In this document: positions 20,113 to 32,418 of the stretch, piece by piece
Position numbering within the stretch: the stretch's first letter is position 1
Layout of the letters: every line of letters begins with the position of its first letter
NCBI RefSeq assembly: GCF_025398315.1
Contig: NZ_JAODOQ010000001.1
Coordinates: 806,001-870,000, forward strand
Source of the DNA: Shewanella phaeophyticola
GTDB taxonomy: Bacteria; Pseudomonadota; Gammaproteobacteria; Enterobacterales; Shewanellaceae
Length of the DNA stretch: 64,000 nt
Direction: 5' to 3'
Notes under the pieces: generated by a model
The model's database searches: none
What the model saw: only the letters and a program-made list of their open reading frames with translations
Told to the model about the DNA's origin: nothing
Translations under genes and position numbers: made by a program

Positions 20113-21261
20113 TTATAATGCGTTAGTAAAAATTTGACTAATTTCGTCATGGGTTGCTTGTTTAGGATTGGTAAAACCACAAGCATCTTTTAATGCATTA
20201 TCTGCAAGCGTTGGAATATCTTCCGCTTTTACGCCGAGTTCGGTTAAGTTAGCCGGAATATTTACTGCCACCGATAAGGCTTTTATTGCCTCGATAGCCG
20301 CTTGTGCGCCTTGTTCTGCAGTCATTGAGCTCACATCAACGCCCATAGCTTTAGCGACATCACTTAAACGCTCTGGTACCACTTGTGCATTGTAAGTTTG
20401 TACATGAGGTAACAATAATGCGTTACAGACGCCATGCGGTAAATCATAAAAGCCACCCAATTGATGTGCCATAGCATGCACATAACCGAGGCTGGCATTG
20501 TTAAAGGCCATACCCGCTAAAAACTGAGCGTAAGCCATGTTTTCTCTAGCGTTAATGTCATCACCCCTAGTAACCGCATTTACGAGGTTGGCTTTTATTA
20601 ACTCAATGGCTTTGACGGCGCAAGCATCGGTAATCGGGTTTGCTGCAATAGACACATAAGCTTCAATTGCATGAGTTAGTGCGTCCATTCCGGTCGCGGC
20701 GGTAAGTGCTGCTGGCTTTTCTAGCATTAACTCTGGATCGTTCACTGATAAAATAGGTGTGGTGTTTTTGTCAACAATCGCCATTTTGATGTGTCTGGTT
20801 TCGTCGGTAATAATACAAAAGCGCGTCATTTCGCTGGCTGTGCCTGCGGTAGTATTAATGGCCACTAATGGCATCTGTGGTTTGGTTGATACATCGACAC
20901 CTTCGTAGTCTTTAATTTGACCGCCATTGGTTGCCACTAACGCTATCCCTTTAGCGCAATCGTGCGGCGAGCCGCCACCTAATGAAATAATAAAATCACA
21001 TTGGTTATTGGTGAGTAATTCTAGTCCCGTGGTGACATTGCCAATTGTTGGGTTAGGTTGAACACCATCAAAAATAACGACCTCAATACCTTGGGTATTC
21101 AGTTTGTCTTGTACTCTTGCCACTAGGCCAATACTGACTAATGGTTTGTCGGTCACGATTAATGCTTTAGTAAATCCAAGTGCTTTAATGTCGTTTATTG
21201 CTTCATCGACACTGCCTTGACCAAGAATATTGACACTTGGAATAAAGAATTTAGTCGCCAT
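20113..21261 (-). CDS. yiaY: iron-containing alcohol dehydrogenase (YiaY/AdhB type)
   Basis: The 382-residue group III alcohol dehydrogenase has the NAD-binding [17 protein letters not shown], and the iron ligands fall in the usual segments ([12 protein letters not shown], then [23 protein letters not shown]). It oxidises short primary alcohols or reduces aldehydes in the cytoplasm. E. coli YiaY and Zymomonas AdhB are close in pattern. A single gene with a 575-base upstream region, so it may have its own control. Exact substrate is not predictable. Confidence 0.92.
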   Translation of the reverse strand: MATKFFIPSVNILGQGSVDEAINDIKALGFTKALIVTDKPLVSIGLVARVQDKLNTQGIEVVIFDGVQPNPTIGNVTTGLELLTNNQCDFIISLGGGSPHDCAKGIALVATNGGQIKDYEGVDVSTKPQMPLVAINTTAGTASEMTRFCIITDETRHIKMAIVDKNTTPILSVNDPELMLEKPAALTAATGMDALTHAIEAYVSIAANPITDACAVKAIELIKANLVNAVTRGDDINARENMAYAQFLAGMAFNNASLGYVHAMAHQLGGFYDLPHGVCNALLLPHVQTYNAQVVPERLSDVAKAMGVDVSSMTAEQGAQAAIEAIKALSVAVNIPANLTELGVKAEDIPTLADNALKDACGFTNPKQATHDEISQIFTNAL

Positions 21262-21836
21262 AAGTTGTACCCCTTTATATTAATTTTAAATCTTATTTGT
21301 AGTAAAAATACCAACATGGTCCGATGTGTTTTGTGATTTGACGCTAAATATTGATTGGTGGCGCATTAAATATGTGTTCTTTTACTACATTGATCATGAT
21401 TTTAGTCGAACTGTGATCTTGTGATATATGCGCTTGCGTATAAAATTAACGCTTAAGTGTTATATTGTTACTAACATGGTGTTCTTGCTAAAATTGATGG
21501 GGTAAATTTGTGGCTTAATCGCTTTTTTGATGGCGATGTATTTTTCATATTTCTGATGCTGTTTGAGTGCACATACACACATAAGACGAAAGGCATTAAA
21601 TATCGATATTTAAGCCGCCCGTAGGCGCTATACCAAATAATAAAGATGTTAGCATTGAATCGTGAGAGGTTTTGTCGTTAACCCATTGGTAAATATTCAT
21701 TATTTTTAATTTATTTATCTGGCATCATGCGGTATAACTAACGCTAGAATTATGGCTATGATTTGATTCTGCTACACTAAATACAGACTGCTAGGATGCA
21801 TTAAGCTTGATAGGCTTGCGTAAGGGAATTGTCTAG
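21262..21836. other. long divergent intergenic region
   Basis: This AT-rich stretch lies between yiaY and the GGDEF-EAL gene. It holds a direct repeat TGTGATCT/TGTGATAT near 21412-21427, which is not a CRP palindrome. No RNA gene or coding frame is supported. Confidence 0.5.
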
Positions 21837-24800
21837 ATGATCAATCTGAATATTTTTTTGTCATTTTGTGAAAATGCCGGGCTATTATTAGCGTTGGTAT
21901 ACTTGTATTCGCTTTTCCCATCATATCAACGTCAATCTCACCTCGCATTATGGCAACTCGGTATGGGAACACTAATAGGCATTATTGGCGTTATTATCAT
22001 GATGACGCCATTAGTGTTCGAGCAAGGCTTGTTATTTGATACTCGCTCAGTGCTATTGTGCCTATCTGGCCTATTTTTTGGTTTGGTGCCCACCTTAATT
22101 GCCGCTAGTTGCATGGCTTTTTACCGTTATAATTTAGCCGGTACTGGGATGCTTGTTGGCATCACGATGTTATGTTTCAGTGGTTTATTTGGCTTGATCT
22201 GGCGTTATTTTGTCAAACACAAACTGGATGATATTAGCTACTTGAGCTTTTATTTAGTTGGGTTAGCACTCCACTTTCTGTTGTTATTATCTCTTTTTTT
22301 ACTGCCTATTGAACTTGGTATCGACGCCATAAAGGTTGTTGCCATTCCCATTTTGATTATTTTTCCAATTTTGACAATGGTGATTGGTCGCTTGTTTAGT
22401 TCTGTCGTGTTTCGTGAACGCGATATGCAAGTGAGGTTACAAGAGGACTTTTGTTTAATAGTCAATTTGATATTGGCAACATAGGTATTTCAATTACCTC
22501 AAAAGCTAAATATTGGCTCAAAGTAAACCCCTATTTATGTGAAATGTTCGGTTATAGTGAGAGTGAGTTGAAAACCCTGACTTGGGCAGAGTTAACTTAT
22601 CCTGATGACTTAAATAAAGATTTGTTGCTTTATGACAAAATGGTCAAAGGAGAATTAGACGAATATGAAATAGATAAGCGATTTGTCGCGAAAGACGGGT
22701 CGATTGTTTATACCCATGTCACGGTTGTGTGCCGACGTAATACTGAAAATAATGGATTTTTAGTGATTGCCGGTTTTTTAGATATTACGCAGCATAAATT
22801 AGCAGAAAGTGCGTTATTACAAAGTAAAGAACAACTGGATTTGGTACTTGACAGTAGTGAACTTGGGGTATGGGATTGGGATGTTGTTCAACATACAATG
22901 AAGACTAATCGTTATAGTGCCGACATTTTGTGTTGTTCTACTAAGGCATTAAATGATCATCCTAAAATGTGGCTCGCGGCAATTAAACCGCATGATAAAT
23001 TTAAGTTTTTACGCTCTATTTGCGATATTCGTTTAGGGCATACGGTTAATCAACGCATTGAATATCAATTGACTAATTTACAGGGCGAAACGCGTTGGAT
23101 ATTACAAACTGGCAAAGTGGTTGCTGTTAATGATAAAGGTCAGCCATTGCGAGTGTGTGGTACGGTCAGTGATATCACTGATATTAAACAATTCGAAGAG
23201 TCATTAAGTGTTGCTGCATCAGTGTATCAAAACTCCAGTGAGGCGATGAGCGTATTCACTTCACAAGGAATTATTATTGATTCTAATCCTGCGTTTTCAA
23301 TGATCACAGGTTTTCACCGAGATGAAATCCAAGGGCAACACCTACGTATTTTTCAATCTGAATTACAACCTAAAAAGTTTTACGATAGGCTTGATAAACA
23401 ACTCAATCAATTAGGTCGTTGGCAAGGTGAAGTATGGATGAGGCGCAAAAATGGCGAAAACTACCTCATCTTATTAACCATTAATGCCATCAGTAAAACC
23501 AAAGCACATAAAGCTAGGTTTGTAGCATTGTTTTCTGACATCACCGAGAAAAAACAAACAGAAGAGTTAATCTGGCGCCAAGCTAATTATGATGCATTAA
23601 CGGGATTACCAAATCGTAGAATGCTAATGGCGTTTTTGAGTAAAGAAGTGCTGCATAGTGATAGGCAACATAACCATTTTGCATTGATGTTTTTAGATTT
23701 GGATTATTTTAAAGAAATTAATGACACGCTTGGCCATGATATGGGTGATGTATTGTTGTTAGAAACCGCTGAACGTTTAAAAGATTGTATACGTGAATCA
23801 GATGTAGTGGCACGTTTGGGTGGCGACGAATTTACGATAGTGTTAACCAATTTAGATGATAACCATGGTGTAGATCGTGTTGCTGGGCAGATCCTTAAAC
23901 GGTTAGCAGAGCCTTACATTTTAGGCGAGCAAACGGCCTATATTAGTGGCAGTATTGGGATCACTTTATTCCCTGATGATGCCACCACAACTGAAGCGCT
24001 TCTTAAAAATGCTGATCAAGCCATGTATTCAGCTAAAACCCATGGGCGAAATCGATTTAACTATTTTACGCCTGAGATGCAAAATGATGCTCAAAAACGT
24101 ATGGTACTGGTACAAGAGTTAAAAAATGCCATTATCCAGCAACAATTCGAATTGTATTATCAACCCATTGTGGATTTGACCACAGATAAAGTGGTAAAAG
24201 CAGAAGCCCTTATACGTTGGAAGCACCCTACAATGGGGTTTGTGCCGCCCGCTGATTTTATTCCCATTGCAGAAGAAACCGGAATGATTATTGAGATCGG
24301 TAATTGGGTATTTAACCAAGCAGTCAAACAATCTGCTCGATGGGCAGAAATATTTAATGCCGATATTCAAATCAGCATTAATAAATCGCCGGTACAGTTT
24401 AAAGATGAAACCACAGATGTTCAGGATTGGTTATTACAAATGGATGAACTGCATGTTAATCCACATCATATTTGTATCGAAATTACCGAAGGCTTGCTAC
24501 TCGACAAAGAGCAAAATGTAGAGTCGAAACTATTGGCCTATCGTGATGCTGGGCTTGAGGTCGCTTTAGATGATTTTGGTACCGGTTACTCATCGCTTTC
24601 TTATTTACGAAAATTTAATATCGATTACCTCAAGATTGATAAATCTTTTGTGAATAACCTAATGCCAGACAGTAACGATTTAAGCCTATGTGAAGCGATG
24701 ATAGTAATGGCGCATAAATTGGGCATGAAAGTGATTGCTGAGGGCATAGAAACTGAAGAGCAGCGAGCGTTGCTTGAGTTGGCGGGTTGCGATTATGGTC

Positions 24801-24904
24801 AAGGGTACTGGTTTTCACATGCTTTATGCCATGAAGAGTTTGAACAAAACTATTTACAACAACGCACAGAGCCTATTCAGATAAATCAATTTACAGCCAG
24901 ATAG
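21837..24904 (+). CDS. membrane PAS-GGDEF-EAL cyclic-di-GMP enzyme (frame broken)
   Basis: The N-terminal 200 residues carry five or six membrane helices in the 5TMR-LYT pattern (GLFFGLVPTLIAASCMAFYRY). Three PAS domains follow, then a GGDEF domain with active RLGGDEF and I-site RESD, and an EAL domain with the catalytic EALIRW, DDFGTGYSSL and YLKIDKSF. Both catalytic sites look intact, so it may make and degrade c-di-GMP. The frame changes at 22445-22450 by one lost base. The family pattern expects a smooth run into LFNSQFDIGNIGI, and a GGGCCC there would explain both the break and the observed GGACTT. Confidence 0.88.
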
Positions 24905-25023
24905 CATTATCCATTTTAGTCAATTTTGATTGGAACATACTCAACAGTCCCTAATTGAAATAGTTAATACGCCCGAAGATTAGTATACAATAGCGGACTA
25001 TTTCATTGTCTATTGAGTTTGTT

Positions 25024-26295
25024 ATGTCATTTACTTCGCTAGGATTATCGCCATTGTTATTGGATGCGATCAATCAATCAGGTTATCACTCTGCCACCCC
25101 AGTTCAACAAACGGTGATCCCACTAGCGCTCAATGGGCAAGATGTGTTGGCCAGTGCCGAAACCGGTACCGGTAAAACGGCGGCATTTGCGTTGCCGTTG
25201 TTACACCATTTGTTGCAGCAGCCGGTAGAAGCGTTGAGCCCAGCAGTAAGATTGCGGGTGCTAATCATGACTCCCACTCGTGAGTTGGCTATTCAAATAG
25301 AACAAAACCTCGTGAAATACGCCCAGTTCACTGAACTTTCAAGTTTGGCAATCTATGGCGGCGCAAGCATTAATCCTCAGCGTAAAGCATTAGAGCAGGG
25401 TGTTGATGTGTTAGTGGCTACACCAGGTCGTTTGTTTGACATTATTGGCCAACATGAATTGGATTTATCTTCAGTGACCCATTTAGTCATTGACGAAGCT
25501 GATCGCATGCTCGATTTAGGTTTTGTTAAAGACATTGAAAAAGTGAAGCGTTTAATCGCTAAACAACATCATACAATGATGTTTTCTGCGACCTTCTCTG
25601 ACGATGTGAAAAGCTTGGCAGCTAACATGCTTAACCAACCTGAATATGTGCACGTTGAAACCCAAACCACAGCGGCTAATGTTAGCCAGCAAGTGTATAA
25701 AGTTGATGTGCGCCGTAAAGCTGAATTATTGTCAGAATTGATTGGTAAACACAATTGGCAACAAGTCATGGTGTTTACTAGCCGCAAAGAAACGGCAGAG
25801 CATTTATACCGCGAATTGTCATTAGACGGTATTAAGTCGGCGGTCTTCCACGGTGATAAAAGCCAAGGAGCACGCAATCGCGCGTTAGAAGAATTTAAAG
25901 CAGGGCAGTTACGTGTGCTAATTGCGACTGATTTGGCGGCAAGAGGCTTAGACATTCAAGCCTTACCACGGGTGATTAATTTTGAGCTGCCTGAAGAGTG
26001 TGAAGATTACGTACACCGCGTTGGTCGTACAGGCCGTGCAGGGTTGACTGGTGAAGCGATATCGTTAGTGAGCCCGCAAGAGCTTGAGTTATTAGCTGAA
26101 ATTGAGCACCTAATTGGGCAAACATTAGTGACGGTTACGCCACAAGGTTATGAAGAAGGTGCACCATTACCTGCTCGGTATCGCGATGTGAGCCCAGAAA
26201 AACCGAAAAAAGCGTTTAAACATAAACGTGGTAAACCGTCACAAGGTGAGGCAAAGCCTACTCGCAAAGGTAAATACGCGAAAACCAAAAAATGA
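25024..26295 (+). CDS. rhlE: DEAD-box RNA helicase, RhlE type
   Basis: The protein of about 423 residues has all helicase motifs: Q motif (TPVQQTVIP), AETGTGKT, PTRELAIQ, TPGRLFD, DEAD in VIDEADRM, SAT in MMFSATF, ATDLAARGLD and HRVGRTGRAG. The basic Lys/Arg-rich tail is typical of RhlE-like helicases in ribosome assembly and RNA turnover. I start at ATG 25024. A TTG at 25006 has no better site. The stop overlaps the next start as ATGA. Confidence 0.93.
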   Translation: MSFTSLGLSPLLLDAINQSGYHSATPVQQTVIPLALNGQDVLASAETGTGKTAAFALPLLHHLLQQPVEALSPAVRLRVLIMTPTRELAIQIEQNLVKYAQFTELSSLAIYGGASINPQRKALEQGVDVLVATPGRLFDIIGQHELDLSSVTHLVIDEADRMLDLGFVKDIEKVKRLIAKQHHTMMFSATFSDDVKSLAANMLNQPEYVHVETQTTAANVSQQVYKVDVRRKAELLSELIGKHNWQQVMVFTSRKETAEHLYRELSLDGIKSAVFHGDKSQGARNRALEEFKAGQLRVLIATDLAARGLDIQALPRVINFELPEECEDYVHRVGRTGRAGLTGEAISLVSPQELELLAEIEHLIGQTLVTVTPQGYEEGAPLPARYRDVSPEKPKKAFKHKRGKPSQGEAKPTRKGKYAKTKK

Positions 26296-27366
26296 TCACT
26301 AAACCGATAAAAACGAATATTATTACTGGCTTTTTGGGTGTGGGCAAAACCACAGTCATTAAGCAGTTATTGGCCAATAAACCAGCTCATGAAAAGTGGG
26401 CGGTGCTGGTCAATGAGTTTGGCGAGATTGGCATTGATGGCGGTTTGTTGCATACGCAAGCAACACCAGGCATAACCATCAAAGAAGTGCCTGGCGGTTG
26501 TTTATGCTGCGCAGCAGGCGTGCCTACACAAGTGGCCATTACGCAGCTGATCCAGCAAGCAAAACCAGATAGATTATTGATTGAACCTACAGGGTTGAAG
26601 TCACCCTGCGGAGATCGTTAAGCTTTTACAAGCAGAACATTTTCAACACGTTATCAAGGTGCAAACGAGTTTATGTGTCGTTGATGCCCGTAAAGTCAGT
26701 GACGAGCGCTATAACCGCCACGAGATTTTTATTCAGCAGTTACAGGTGGCTGATATTGTGATGGCCAATAAAGCCCAATATTATGCTGAGCAAGATAAGC
26801 AGGCTTTGACAGGCTATATGACAAAGCTTAATCGCGCCGATACGTCGGTTATTTACAATAACAGCCAACTTATCCAACTTGAGCAATTGCAGTACATTTA
26901 CACGCAACTGGATAAATCAACTGCTCAACGTCACAAGCAACCATTACCAACCCTCAAACCTAAAAGCATGCTGAGTCCTGGTGCTGAGCAATGGTTTTTG
27001 CCCAGTGCGCCATCAACCCATACCGATGATGAGTTTCAACAACAACTTGCGCAGCAGGGTTATGTTTTCAAAACTAACCAAGGCGAAGGCTGTGTCAGTT
27101 ACGGTTGGATTATTGATAGTCAGCGTTGTTTAAGCTTTGAATCGTTTATGCAGTGGATTGAGTCGGTAAAAGAGTTAAAGGTACTGAGATTAAAAGCCAT
27201 TGTTATTACACTTGATGGCGTATTAACCGTCAATATGGTTGATGGTCATTTGAACCTAGGTGAGCATGATGATGCACTTGATTCGCGGATTGAAATCATT
27301 AGTGACAAGCAACTCGATGCAGATGTTTTGCAACAACAGCTTTTAGAGTGTATTGAGGTGATTTAG
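26292..27366 (+). CDS. CobW/YjiA-family metal-chaperone GTPase (frame broken)
   Basis: The P-loop GFLGVGKTT, the ExxG in VNEFGEIGIDG and the CxCC metal motif in GGCLCCAAG identify the COG0523 GTPase family (CobW, YjiA, YeiR, ZigA), which handles zinc or cobalt in the cytoplasm. The C-terminal CobW_C part is weakly conserved, closest to YjiA/YeiR-like members. The frame changes at 26597-26602 where the family reads Gly-Leu-Gly-His-Pro. The observed GAAGTC fits a damaged GGGCC. Its start overlaps the rhlE stop, so the two genes are co-translated. No Zur-box was recognised. Confidence 0.87.
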
Positions 27367-27411
27367 CCGTAACACTTAACGTTGAAGAATATATTTACAT
27401 TCTGCAATAAA

Positions 27412-27445
27412 AATGGGCATTGATGTTATATCAATGCCCATTGTG
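27412..27445. terminator. bidirectional terminator
   Basis: A 12-base-pair stem (AATGGGCATTGA/TCAATGCCCATT) with a 7-base loop sits between the convergent cobW-type and dld genes. Confidence 0.85.
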
Positions 27446-27484
27446 TTTTATGCCCTTAAACAGGCATAAATAACCTTGCAACCC

Positions 27485-30291
27485 TTAACGAGTACACTCT
27501 TCTAAAAGGTAAGCTAAGTGACGGTACGAAATACCACTATGTTGGGTTAAGCCCACTTCACACATTCTGTTTGCGTAGTAACCTTCTTTGGTTTCTGCTG
27601 GAATGAGTTTTTTGATATTACGTAATGCACTGGCGTTAATTTCTGGCTTATATAAGCCTTTTTCACCGGCATAACCGCAACAAGTAATCCCTGCTGGCAA
27701 TACCACATGGTTGGCACATGCATCAGCAATGGCTTGTTGTTTAGGCTCTAGCTTCATCTTACGGGCGCTACAGCCTTGGTGTAAGGTGACGTTAGATTTT
27801 TTGGTAATCGTCATGTTAGGCAGTAAGTTATCGTGCATAAACTCGACTAGGTCGGTAATGGCCACTTTAGGGTTGCCTGTTAATGTACGGTAAGTACAAG
27901 ACAAGGCATCAACCACGACAGGGACTTTACCATTGTCAGACATCTTACTTAGCGCATCAATGAGCTCATCACGCTTGGCGTCGGCATTTTTAAAGTCGCC
28001 TTTTGATTCCCACATTTGGCCACAGCATAAATGACGCGTATTGTCTGGAATAATCACGTTATAACCTGCACGCTCTAACAAGGTAATAACCACTTCTGGC
28101 AGGGTACGGTTGTCAGGATCTTTTGGTGTAGGATCAAAGGTTCTGCCACCACAAGCTGGGAAGTACAACACAGTTTGTTGGTTAGGTTTATGTGCCGATG
28201 GCTTGGCTACTTTACCGCCTTTAGGGAAGTCAGGGTTCCAATAAGGCACTTCTTTGGTGATCATTCGGCCAGCATTCATGAGTGAGTTAGTTACGGTGTC
28301 ACCGGTCACTTTATGAAGGATGCCTAAGATATCAAAACCAGTACTGATGACTTGGTTAACCGCGCCAAAATGTTTTGCCTGGAAGTCGAGTACTTTTTGT
28401 TCTGTTGTGGTGATGTATGGAGTACGTAATTTACGCACTAACTGACCCATGCTGTTATCAACAGGGCAGGCAATTGTACATAACTGACACGCAGCACAGG
28501 TATCAACAACATCGTATTTGGCACTGGCACGCATTTCAGCAGCGGCTTGCTTATCGCCAGATTGCTCTAAACGTTCAATTTCACGTAACACGGCAATACG
28601 TTGACGTGGCGAGAAGTTAAGCGCTGATGTTGGGCAGGTCTTTTCACAGAAACCACACTCAATACACTTGTCGACAAAATCATCGACAATTGGACATGGT
28701 TTGATATTTTTAACGTGCACTTGGGCATCATCATTTAATATCACACCTGGGTTTAATAAACCGCTAGGGTCAAAAATCTGCTTAATCTGTTTCATGAGGG
28801 TATATGCATCGCTACCCCATTCCATTTCAACAAATGGCGCTACCGCACGGCCTGTACCATGCTCAGCTTTCATTGAACCGTCATACTTGTCGATGACCAT
28901 TTCTGCCACATCTTGCATAAAGGCATGGAAACGGTCGATATCACCTTGTGATGCGAAAGTCGGCGTGATGATAAAGTGGAAGTTACCCGCAAGTGCGTGG
29001 CCGTAAATAACCCCTTCAGGATAGCCGTGCTTATGGAATAGCGCGGTTAAATCAGCCGCTGCATTTGCTAAATGTTCAAGTTCAAATGCCACGTCTTCAA
29101 TAATGACTGAGGTGCCTTTAGGGCGCGCGCCACCAATAATAGGGAACAAGCCTGAACGCACTGACTTCAGTATTGACCAAATACTGCTGGATCTTTACTG
29201 AACTCAATTGGGCGCTCAGTTTTAATGTGGGCAATTTTTTCAATAACGTCACTAGTATAGCTATCCAGTGTTTGTGAATCATTGGCGCGAGATTCAATCA
29301 ACAGGATGGCTGCACCTTCAGGTAGCTCACTTAACCATTCTGGCATCCCCGTTTTACCGGTTACTGACTTAATTGACGCCCAGTCGAGTAATTCTGCCGC
29401 AGCAACACTGTCACCCTTAATTAATGGGATAGCACTGGCTGCATCTTCCATGTTGAAAAATACTGCCATGGCAGAGGCTTTAAATTGCGCTTCTTCAACG
29501 GTGTGGTAAGTGATTTCATTAACGAAGGCTAAGGTACCTTCAGAGCCCACAATCAAGTGGTTAATGATGTCGAATGGGTCAGTAAAGTCGACCAAAGAGT
29601 TGATGCTGTAACCCGTAGTATTTTTAATCGAGAACTTTTTACGAATACGTGCCGCTAACGTTGGGTTATTTTGAGTTAACTCAGCTAAGTCTGTTAACGC
29701 TGCTAATAACATGGCATGCGATTGACTGAATGCGGCTTTTGAGTGAGGGCAACCTGTGTCTAATTCAGTGCCATCGACTAGCATTAATTTTGCCGACTTG
29801 ATGGTTTGGTAACTGTTTTGTGCTGTACCACAGCACATGCCTGATGCGTTGTTGGCAACCATGCCGCCAATCTGTGCAGAGGCGAGGGTAGCTGGGTCTG
29901 GGCCTATCTTTTTGTTAAATGGTTTCAATGCCGCGTTAGCGTCAGAACCAATAACTGCAGCACCTAACGCAATAGATGATTTATCTTCGCTAATGTCAAT
30001 AGTTCTAAAGCCATCATGACCTAGTATTAATAAAATACCTTCGCCAATAGCTTGACCAGATAAACTTGTACCTGCTGCGCGAAATGTCACTGGCACATTA
30101 TGTGCTCTAGCAACATTAAGGGTGATTTTGACTTGTTCTACGGTATCAGCGTGGACAACAATTTCTGGTACGATACGGAAGTAACTCGCATCCGTAGACC
30201 AGGCAAAGCGACGTACAGGATCATTTGAGACAGCATCGCTTCCCAATTGAGACGTTAAAATATCCATTACTACTTGATAGTTAATAGTCAT
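27485..30291 (-). CDS. dld: FAD/4Fe-4S D-lactate dehydrogenase, Dld-II type (frame broken)
   Basis: The N-terminal half is an FAD_binding_4 domain (TFRAAGTSLSGQAIGEG) and FAD-oxidase C domain. The C-terminal half has two 4Fe-4S clusters (CIECGFCEKTCP and CAACQLCTIACP) and two CCG cysteine-rich domains (CCGQMWESKG, CCGYAGEKG). It is the respiratory D-lactate dehydrogenase of Shewanella, passing electrons to quinone at the inner membrane. I start at ATG 30291 (MTINYQVV) after GAGAGC. The frame breaks at 29163-29168, observed GACTTC on the plus strand, where the family reads Tyr-Trp-x-(Val/Ile)-Arg. It lies downstream of lldP on the same strand. The L-lactate genes lldEFG are not next to it here. 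Confidence 0.9.
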
Positions 30292-30437
30292 AACTTGCTC
30301 TCTTAACACTCTAATATTTAGCAGGCTATGTTTGCCAGCTATCGTTAATCTCAATTGTAGAAGCTGCAATAAACTTTTTCTGATTATTGCAGCTTCAAAT
30401 GCATTGAGTTGTCATACTCTACAGCAATTAGCGTGGA

Positions 30438-32090
30438 TTAAAATCCACCCCAAATCACTGCGATAGTGCCAGCTACCATGGCATAGCCAAGGGCGATAGG
30501 CATTGTTTTACGAATAATTTCAGATTCACGTCCAGCCATACCTACAACAGTTGCAGCAGCTACTACGTTCATCACACACATCATGTTACCAGCGTTAGCG
30601 CCAATACCTTGAAGTGCTAATGCTAAAGCATGGTTCATGCCGATATTGTCGGCTACAGAATACTGTAAACCAGAGAACATCATGTTTGAGAAGGTGGCAG
30701 AACCAGACAAGAATGCACCGAAAATCCCCACAACCGGTGATACCCATGCCCAAACAGCTCCCATGCTACTAGCCAATAAGTCAGCTAGCGCAACTGGCAT
30801 AGACGCGAGGCCTGCACCATTTTCACCAGAGTTTAGGAAGATTTTAACCATTGGCACTGACGCGCCTAATGAAATAATCGTCGGTAACATAGATTTGCAC
30901 GATACAGTGAAAGACTGCTGCATTGCTTTTGGTTTCATTTTAAATAATACAAAACCGAATAAACAGACTGCGACGAAGAAGATGCCGGGTGCATAAAAGG
31001 TGGCAAAGCCCGCTTTTAACTCAGTACCAAGTAATCCTGTCCAGCTAATGTTGAAACTCGTTAACCAGCTCTTGAAAGGACCAATAACACGAGACAGAAC
31101 TAATAGCGCTGCCATAATGATATATGGAGACCAAGCTGCAATTTGAGAAAATTTAACAGGGGTTTGATCAACCGCTAACTCTTCTTCAGATTTGTTGTCA
31201 TTTTCACTAAAGTCGCACCAAGGTTGTGAAGGCAGTAACCAGCCTTTTTTAGCCACAGGAATGACTAACGCCATACCAACTAACGCACCAATAACAGATG
31301 GAAACTCTGGGCCAGCGAAGAAGTTAATTAACCATGCTGGAATCGTAAATGCAAAACCTGCAAAAATGGCAAACTTCCAAATTTGTAGGCCTTCTTTAAT
31401 TGATTTGTTACGACCAAAGAAACCGGTTAATACACAAACCATGACGAGTGGAATGAGCGTACCGGTAATTAAATCGATGGTGATCATGTGCTTAGCAATA
31501 AACTGTGCATAACCGACAAAGGTGCCGCCATGTTCAGCAAATTGACCCGCAGCCATGTTAACGCCACCTTCAGTTAAGCCTTGCTCCATACCAAATAATA
31601 CGGGTAAGCCAATTGCGCCAAATGATACTGCTGTTGAGTCACCTATCAATGCAACTACTGCAGCTGCAATAGGTGGCACGCCTAGTAACACTAACAACGG
31701 CGCCCCAATTGCCGCTGGTGTACCAAAGCCTGCAGAACCTTCGATAAATGAGCCAAATAACCAACATATAATGACAACTTGCACTCGCGCGTCGGCGCTA
31801 ATGTTGGTAAAACCTGAGCGGATGGTGTCCATTGCGCCAGAATATTTAAGGGTATTTAACAAAAACACCGCGCCAAAAATAATGGTAAGCGGTGTTAATG
31901 CGGATAAAAGTCCTTCTACAACTGAAGCTGCGAGCAGCGTAGTGTCCATTTGCCAAATAAAGACTGCAGCCAGACCTGTTGCAATCGCTGATATTGGCAT
32001 AGCTTTGGATGCCGGTAAGCGCATGAGTACTAAAAATATCATTACGCTTATAATGGGCGTTAAGCTTGCTAGTAACTGTAAAAATGTCAT
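30438..32090 (-). CDS. lldP: lactate permease
   Basis: The 550-residue inner-membrane protein has about 12-14 helices and the LctP family marks: FIEGSAGFGTPAAIGAPLLV, GDSTAVSFGAIGLPV and SGSATFSNMMFSGLQ. It imports lactate with protons. It is upstream of dld by 147 bases on the same strand, which forms a transport-oxidation pair. Length is normal. Confidence 0.95.
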   Translation of the reverse strand: MTFLQLLASLTPIISVMIFLVLMRLPASKAMPISAIATGLAAVFIWQMDTTLLAASVVEGLLSALTPLTIIFGAVFLLNTLKYSGAMDTIRSGFTNISADARVQVVIICWLFGSFIEGSAGFGTPAAIGAPLLVLLGVPPIAAAVVALIGDSTAVSFGAIGLPVLFGMEQGLTEGGVNMAAGQFAEHGGTFVGYAQFIAKHMITIDLITGTLIPLVMVCVLTGFFGRNKSIKEGLQIWKFAIFAGFAFTIPAWLINFFAGPEFPSVIGALVGMALVIPVAKKGWLLPSQPWCDFSENDNKSEEELAVDQTPVKFSQIAAWSPYIIMAALLVLSRVIGPFKSWLTSFNISWTGLLGTELKAGFATFYAPGIFFVAVCLFGFVLFKMKPKAMQQSFTVSCKSMLPTIISLGASVPMVKIFLNSGENGAGLASMPVALADLLASSMGAVWAWVSPVVGIFGAFLSGSATFSNMMFSGLQYSVADNIGMNHALALALQGIGANAGNMMCVMNVVAAATVVGMAGRESEIIRKTMPIALGYAMVAGTIAVIWGGF

Positions 32091-32315
32091 GTATACCTCT
32101 GTATCACTAATAGTGGGTATTAAATTGTTATTATTTGTTAGCTTTTTGCTAACTAGGGCGTAATAGACGTTATTTAAGTGTTAAAAGTGTTGATCGAGAT
32201 CATCGAATACACCGGAAACACATCTCGCGAGTAGAAGTGAGATCTACCTCTAATAGCTGTATTTTTAATGTTTGTTTTAGATCACATTTTAGCTTGTGAG
32301 GTAAACACAAAATTA
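32091..32315. other. region upstream of lldP
   Basis: This holds the lldP promoter. Inverted GATC-rich words near 32195-32203 and a CTCGCGAG palindrome near 32224-32231 are possible operator parts, but none matches a site I can name. Confidence 0.4.
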
Positions 32316-32342
32316 AAGCCACTCGATTTAGCGAGTGGCTTA
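32316..32342 (-). terminator. terminator after nadK
   Basis: The stem AAGCCACTCG/CGAGTGGCTT is followed on the minus strand by a T-rich tract. It is about 80 bases after the nadK stop. Confidence 0.7.
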
Positions 32343-32418
32343 AGATAACGTTATTTAGTGCTTGGTAATGTGAAGGGTTTCACGCGAGAGAGATGCAAGG
32401 TGTGAGCTCTATCAAAGG

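Noticed and set aside
21412..21427. CRP-like site TGTGATCTTGTGAT upstream of yiaY and the GGDEF-EAL gene
   Set aside because: It is a direct repeat, not the inverted TGTGA-N6-TCACA.
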